From contig CAKSBC010000018.1 in the NCBI GenBank assembly GCA_934438085.1, positions 1-44,298 on the forward strand: a stretch of 44,298 bases of DNA, read 5' to 3'. Under the pieces are notes generated by a model, which was not told the DNA's origin, did not search any database, and saw only the letters and a list, made by a program, of their open reading frames with translations. Source of the stretch: an uncultured Lachnospiraceae bacterium (GTDB lineage: Bacteria > Bacillota > Clostridia > Lachnospirales > Lachnospiraceae). This document shows, piece by piece, positions 43,147 through 44,298 of the stretch (positions are counted from its first letter, which is position 1; every line of letters begins with the position of its first letter). The position numbers and the translations under genes are program-made.

Positions 43147-44070
43147 TTACGTACCGAATACAGCTAAACGGTCGAGCTCAGCCGGTATTCTTGAATTTAT
43201 ACAATCCTTTATAAGACCGCGTTCATACTCATCAAAGGTCTTGTTAACTATGCAAAGCTCGAGAGCCTGACCGGCCTTAAGTCCCATGCGTATGAGGCTG
43301 AGAGCGTCTAAAAGTCCTCTTAGGTCAAGTGCATGCTCTGATATCTCAGCATTTTCAGCCTTAAGTGCTATTTCAGCAAAAAGCTTTGCAAACTGGGCTG
43401 CAAAGGTATCCTTTATATCAGGATAGCTGCGTTTAATGAGTCTTATAAGATCGGCCTCATCGATAGGCTTCATGCTGAGAATGACAAAACGAGAGCTTAA
43501 TGCTTCATTAAGATCCCTTGTTCCCGCATAGCCATAGTTCATGGTTGCAATGAAGCGGCAGTCCGGAGCAATATTGATTTTGTCGTAGCCCGGAACATCT
43601 ATTATGTGTCTGAAATCAAGAGCTGAATGCAGCACGGCCAGAGCTTCGTTTTTAGCCATATTTATCTCATCCAACACAGCAAAACCGCCGTTTGAAGCTG
43701 CAAGATATATAGGACCCGGACGGAATACGACCTTTTGTCCGTCATAAGTGTCGGTACCTATAAGATAGGCCGCATCGGTATTGATATGAAATGAGACATT
43801 CCATTCGGGACGTCCGAAAACGGCTGCAAGGTTGTCGGCAAGGACATTCTTACCGGTAGCCTTAGGACCTGCCAAAAGTATATTTCTGCCTGCAAGGATA
43901 GCGGCAACAGCCTCCTCCCAGGTATCCTTGCCGTAGTAAAGATACTCAGGTTCAGGTATACGCGAGTTATACTCATTGTGCGAAGCGTATTTTGCCTTGA
44001 AATCCCTGATTCCGTCAATTAGCTCCCGGTTCAATCCTTCATTTTTTAGAAATTCAAGAATATCTGTCAT
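43147..44070 (-). CDS. MoxR-type AAA+ ATPase
   Basis: 307 residues from ATG 44070. The upstream GTG 44079 is rejected because it lies inside the GAGGTG ribosome binding site. Walker A reads GPKATGKN (68-75), with Asn where Thr/Ser is usual. Walker B is GFAVLDEINMAK, sensor region FIATMNYGYAGTRDLNEALSSRF with the arginine finger stretch. Small size and the DEINMA motif fit the CbbQ/NorQ/MoxR group. It pairs with the VWA protein 30 bases downstream. The AT-rich region 44080-44250 before it holds TATAAT-like boxes around 44139-44154, probably its promoter. Confidence 0.88.
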   Translation of the reverse strand: MTDILEFLKNEGLNRELIDGIRDFKAKYASHNEYNSRIPEPEYLYYGKDTWEEAVAAILAGRNILLAGPKATGKNVLADNLAAVFGRPEWNVSFHINTDAAYLIGTDTYDGQKVVFRPGPIYLAASNGGFAVLDEINMAKNEALAVLHSALDFRHIIDVPGYDKINIAPDCRFIATMNYGYAGTRDLNEALSSRFVILSMKPIDEADLIRLIKRSYPDIKDTFAAQFAKLFAEIALKAENAEISEHALDLRGLLDALSLIRMGLKAGQALELCIVNKTFDEYERGLIKDCINSRIPAELDRLAVFGT

Positions 44071-44252
44071 AATACTCACCTCTTTAAATAATGGTGTTAA
44101 ATAGCAAGGATCAATGTGTTTAAAACTACACTTAGGGTTGATTATATTATAATTCTAAATATAGATTATAGTTCTGTAATTATAAAAAACATTAAATATT
44201 CACTATTAAAAACTCTATTAAAAAGGGGCTGTGAAAAAAGCATAGCTCAGAA

Positions 44253-44296
44253 AAAAGAAGGACCAAGGGTACATAAGAGCCCAAGGTCCTTCTTTT
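44253..44296. terminator. 12-bp hairpin at the right edge
   Basis: AAAAGAAGGACC (44253-44264) pairs exactly with GGTCCTTCTTTT (44285-44296), with A- and T-runs built into the arms, so it can terminate from both sides. It likely serves a gene lying beyond the window. AGGGGCTGTGAAAAAAGC at 44224-44241 resembles insertion-sequence end sequences, but no transposase is present here to confirm it. Confidence 0.6.
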
Positions 44297-44298
44297 AT

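Overview
The window looks like a chromosomal contig from an anaerobic, amino-acid-fermenting member of Bacillota, class Clostridia (Lachnospiraceae or a related family; no species call is possible). Supporting points are strong AGGAGG-type ribosome binding sites, occasional TTG starts, consensus sigma-70-type promoters, tandem glycine-type riboswitches, TnpV/HicAB accessory genes, and gut-clostridial families (C_GCAxxG, DUF1538, split ThrE, DsdA, GntP). No rRNA, tRNA or CRISPR array was seen.

Layout. (1) 1-7.4 kb is visibly GC-rich compared with the rest and looks acquired: a tail of an unknown gene, the first residues of a TnpV transposon protein joined directly to a 5'-truncated, frameshifted MATE efflux gene, then two paralogous SAM methyltransferases (the second frameshifted) and a complete five-gene peptide/nickel-type ABC importer. 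(2) 7.8-11.9 kb: a VOC-fold protein, a Crp/Fnr regulator, and a divergent ferredoxin / metallo-beta-lactamase / FliB-like run behind a perfect Fnr/Crp-like palindrome. (3) 12.1-17.6 kb: an MFS carrier, a sodium-coupled amino-acid symporter with a divergent LysR regulator, a lipoprotein and a hicAB toxin-antitoxin pair. (4) 17.9-20.3 kb: a two-repeat DUF1538 membrane protein followed by a protein with two PII-like domains. (5) 20.6-26.9 kb: a D-amino-acid catabolism block (GntP permease, D-threonine aldolase/D-serine dehydratase-like enzyme, dsdA, second GntP permease, DauR/YheO-type regulator). (6) 27.6-33.1 kb: alanine/glycine symporter, split ThrE exporter, D-amino-acid aminotransferase-like enzyme and glutamate dehydrogenase. 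(7) 33.3-40.6 kb, minus strand: two copies of one module (promoter, tandem glycine-type riboswitch, APC permease, saccharopine-dehydrogenase-like enzyme). (8) 40.7-44.1 kb, minus strand: MoxR ATPase, VWA protein and C_GCAxxG protein.

How it fits together (inference). From 13 to 40 kb most genes move or deaminate small amino acids. D-serine would go to pyruvate and ammonia (DsdA), and D-threonine possibly to glycine and acetaldehyde. The aminotransferase and glutamate dehydrogenase handle the amino groups, and AGCS, NSS, ThrE and APC proteins move the amino acids. Glycine-type riboswitches in front of both permease/dehydrogenase operons tie that uncharacterised pathway to glycine. This duplicated module is the best candidate here for an undescribed system. 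The DUF1538 + double-PII pair is second.
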